From NCBI GenBank assembly GCA_947165615.1, contig CAMVBD010000076.1, positions 1 to 6,825 of the forward strand: DNA of 6,825 nt, written 5' to 3'. The stretch comes from an uncultured Clostridia bacterium (lineage in GTDB: Bacteria > Bacillota > Clostridia > Oscillospirales > Acutalibacteraceae). The notes below the pieces were generated by a model. It ran no database searches and had not been told where the DNA came from. It was given only the letters and a program-made list of their open reading frames with translations. Below, piece after piece: positions 4,714 to 6,825 of the stretch. Position numbers and translations under genes: made by a program. The first letter of the stretch is position 1, and the number at the start of each line of letters is the position of its first letter.

Positions 4714-5421
4714 TTATGCTTCGTTTTGTCCGGTCGGTTCCTCGTCCTCTTCCTGAAGCCGCAGCCCCGCCGTGTCGGTCACGGGGAGGGAAAAGCAGAT
4801 GGCTTTGGCGCGGGATTCGGGACCGGCTTCTTTTAAGATGGAGGTCATGATCGCGTTTTTTACTGCGGCGCGCGTTACGATCAGAATCGTATCTTTTTCG
4901 CTCGCAAGCGTAATGCCCATAAATTTTTCGGCAGCCGCAACGCCCGTGCCCTTGCTGCGGATCACGGTGCCGCCGCCCGCGCCCGCCTTTTTCGCGGCGT
5001 CCATCACGGTCTCGCTGTAGCCCTGCTCGCACACGGCCACGATCAGCTCGTATTTCGTTTCCTTCAAAACGGCTTCCTCCTCCTTTTCAAAATCGGTCCC
5101 TCGCGTAAACAGCCGCATGGCAGTCCTGCCGCCGACGGATGACAGGGGGATCGTGAACGCAATGCCCGTGCCCGGCACGTCAATGCGGATGTCACGCACA
5201 AGTTTCTTTTTCAATTGCAGCCAAACGCCGTCCGTCAGGACCGAAAGGAGCACGCCTTTTTCCGCGTCCTCGATCCCCAGCATATCGAGCCGTTCGCTGG
5301 AGGCGGTCCCGCGCCCGAGCGTTACGTTCTGAAAGGGGACCGCACAAGTTCGGAAGGCGTCCAAAAATTTCGGCAGAAGCCGTCTTTGCGCAATGGCGAC
5401 GGCAAAATAGAGTCTGCTCAC
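4714..5421 (-). CDS. Tandem PII-like regulatory protein (two PII-type halves)
   Basis: PII proteins are small sensors of nucleotides and metabolites that bind and control transporters and enzymes. This 235-residue product is about twice a single PII subunit. The C-terminal half (YELIVAVCEQGYSETVMDAA from 124, GGGTVIRSKGTG at 149-160, GITLASEKDTILIVT at 169-183) is clearly PII-like. The N-terminal half has an equivalent layout (FQNVTLGRGTASSE at 30-43, LGIEDAEKGVLLSV, GIAFTIPLSSVGG at 86-98), offset by about 120 residues. The T-loop region is short and I see no equivalent of the uridylylated tyrosine of GlnB, so control by that modification is unlikely. Start is GTG 5421 with AGGAGG 6 nt upstream. 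It begins 12 nt after the DUF1538 stop, pointing to control of that membrane protein. A charged 25-residue region links the halves and the C-terminal tail is acidic. Confidence 0.75.
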   Translation of the reverse strand: MSRLYFAVAIAQRRLLPKFLDAFRTCAVPFQNVTLGRGTASSERLDMLGIEDAEKGVLLSVLTDGVWLQLKKKLVRDIRIDVPGTGIAFTIPLSSVGGRTAMRLFTRGTDFEKEEEAVLKETKYELIVAVCEQGYSETVMDAAKKAGAGGGTVIRSKGTGVAAAEKFMGITLASEKDTILIVTRAAVKNAIMTSILKEAGPESRAKAICFSLPVTDTAGLRLQEEDEEPTGQNEA

Positions 5422-5433
5422 GAGATCCCTCCT

Positions 5434-6825
5434 TTACAGTTCGATCACGTCGTACTCGCCGACAGCGTCCGATGCGTCCGCTTCGCTTGCGGCGGCGGTC
5501 GGCTTTCGGTTTTTGATCGCGCCGAACAGTCCCAACAACTGGATCGAGATCAGCGGCGTCATGGCGACCATTGCCACCACGCCGAACGCGTCCGTTACAA
5601 CGTCGCCGCCGACGGCTTCGCATGCCCCGACCGCAAAGGGCAAAAGGAATGCCGCCGTCATGGGGCCGGAGGCCACGCCGCCGGAGTCAAAGGCCACGGC
5701 GGAAAAAATACTCGGGACAAACAGGCTCAAAAGAAGCGCCAGCGCGTAGCCCGGGATCAAAAACCACAATACCGAAATGCCGGTCAGCACCCGGACCATC
5801 GAAATCCCGATGGACACGGCGACGCCGACGGACAGGCTCAGCCGCAGGCTTTTGCCCGTGATTTGTCCCTCCGTCAGTTCCTCGACCTGCTTCATGAGGA
5901 CGTAAACGGCCGGTTCCGCTTTGACGATGAAGTAGCCGATCAGCATACCGATCGGAATTACGATCCACCGGTAGGAGAGGGAGGCAAGCGTTTTTCCGAG
6001 AAACACACCCGCGGGCATAAACCCCGCGTTCGCACCGGTCAAAAACAAAACCAGCCCGGCGTAGGTATAGAGCAGCCCGACCGTGATGCGCTTGACGGTA
6101 CGTTTGTCCAGTTTCAGCGATACGAGTTGAAATACATAGAAAAACAAGGCGATCGGCAGTACCGCGACAGCGATTTCGGTGAGATAGGTTGGAATGCTCT
6201 TCAGAAACAGGTTGCCGAGTTCCACGCTTGTTTCAACGTCCGGCGTCAGCGCAGGGGAAAACGAGGCGGACTCCGGATGATAAATGAGGCTCAGCGTCAA
6301 TACCGCCAAAATCGGACCGACCGAGCACAAAGCCACAAGACCGAAGGAATCGGCATAGGCGCGCTTGTCAGAACGGATTGCCGAAACACCGAGACCGAAC
6401 GCCATAATAAAGGGGACGGTCATCGGTCCGGTTGTAACGCCGCCCGCGTCAAACGCGACGGCGCGAAAGCCCTTCGGCGCAAAAAACGACAATACGAACA
6501 CGGCGGCATAAAAGATCCAAAGCAGGACTTTCAGCGGGATTTTCAGCAGCATTCTCAAAAGAGCCAGCACCAGAAACAGCCCTACGCCCGCCGAAACGGA
6601 ACCGATCAGAACCGCGTTCGGGATACTTGCAACCTGATTCGCAAGGACTTGCAGATCCGGTTCCGATACCGTAATCATCACGCCAAGCAGAAATCCGAGA
6701 AACAGGATCAATGTTATATTTTTGGTTTTTGTGACTTTGGCGCCGACCTTCTGGCCGATTGGTTCCATGGACAGTTCCGCGCCGAGTGAAAACAGCATCA
6801 TCCCGACAATCAGAAGCCCTGCCCC
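5434..6825 (-). CDS. DUF1538 membrane protein, two-repeat type (5' end outside window)
   Basis: Polytopic membrane protein of unknown function, probably a transporter. The frame is open to the window edge; an ATG pair sits at 6796-6801, but the residues before it (GAGLLIVG) continue a hydrophobic helix with no ribosome binding site, so the true start is likely beyond 6825. Counting from 6801, two repeats are visible, offset by about 255-260 residues: SEPDLQVLANQV (46-57) with AEPAVYVLMKQV (305-316); AFDAGGVTTGPMTVPF (116-131) with AFDSGGVASGPMTAAF (369-384); and FGLVALCSVGPILAV with FGVVAMVAMTPLISI. Each glycine-rich motif follows long hydrophobic helices and probably forms part of the transport path. 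The C-terminal 25 residues are hydrophilic and acidic. It is the first visible gene of the operon with the PII-like and mutarotase genes. The domain call is from recognition; the transported substance cannot be read from the sequence. Confidence 0.82.
   Translation of the reverse strand, partial: GAGLLIVGMMLFSLGAELSMEPIGQKVGAKVTKTKNITLILFLGFLLGVMITVSEPDLQVLANQVASIPNAVLIGSVSAGVGLFLVLALLRMLLKIPLKVLLWIFYAAVFVLSFFAPKGFRAVAFDAGGVTTGPMTVPFIMAFGLGVSAIRSDKRAYADSFGLVALCSVGPILAVLTLSLIYHPESASFSPALTPDVETSVELGNLFLKSIPTYLTEIAVAVLPIALFFYVFQLVSLKLDKRTVKRITVGLLYTYAGLVLFLTGANAGFMPAGVFLGKTLASLSYRWIVIPIGMLIGYFIVKAEPAVYVLMKQVEELTEGQITGKSLRLSLSVGVAVSIGISMVRVLTGISVLWFLIPGYALALLLSLFVPSIFSAVAFDSGGVASGPMTAAFLLPFAVGACEAVGGDVVTDAFGVVAMVAMTPLISIQLLGLFGAIKNRKPTAAASEADASDAVGEYDVIEL

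Noticed and set aside
5215..6789. Long plus-strand open frame antisense to the DUF1538 gene
   Set aside because: The translation is dominated by Arg, Gln, His and Asp, a usual antisense shadow of a hydrophobic GC-rich membrane-protein gene; the minus strand encodes recognisable repeats and helices.
1..6825. CRISPR array
   Set aside because: No regularly spaced repeats of 20-40 bases occur; the only direct repeat of that size is the pair at 53 and 356, which are about 300 bases apart and do not form an array.

Overview
This window looks like bacterial chromosome from a Firmicutes/Clostridia-type organism, probably an anaerobe of moderately high GC. That inference rests on strong AGGAGG-type ribosome binding sites, densely packed operons, U-tailed hairpin terminators and the protein families present. 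It has two parts: a mobile-element remnant at the left (about 1-2050) and a chromosomal block of metabolic and transport genes at the right (about 2060-6825).

Left part. Bases 1-386 hold no convincing gene. They are packed with hairpins, a 31-bp direct repeat, a tRNA-3'-end-like stretch and a terminator-like hairpin. Immediately after the second repeat copy starts a long open frame (to 2193) that is a piece of a large 'polyvalent' protein of phages and conjugative elements. It carries an HExxH metallopeptidase-like domain, then two similar-sized AT-rich modules, then a short conserved helical tail. Modules are separated by a recurring motif of the form V-[KT]-[FY]-[AS]-[SK]-R-[ND]. Each module has, in the +1 frame, an embedded small gene (75 and 77 residues) with its own strong Shine-Dalgarno sequence 9 nt before ATG. 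The two small products resemble each other. This nested, duplicated arrangement is the most unusual thing in the window. The host frame has lost both ends and runs into the terminator of the neighbouring operon.

Right part. On the minus strand, two short CHR-family (chromate-type) transporter genes overlap by ATGA (2138-3245); the upstream one carries a frameshift. A divergent promoter region (3246-3366) separates them from a plus-strand alpha/beta-hydrolase of the hormone-sensitive-lipase type (3367-4192), also frameshifted, at a run of five C. Both shifts lie at short homopolymers and may be sequencing errors. A bidirectional terminator (4193-4223) follows, shared with a convergent minus-strand operon. 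That operon encodes a DUF1538 membrane protein (5' end outside the window), a protein made of two PII-like halves, and a FucU/RbsD-family sugar mutarotase. The transporter plus PII-like pair suggests a membrane transport system controlled by a small-molecule-sensing PII module. Why a sugar mutarotase is joined to it is not clear from the sequence.
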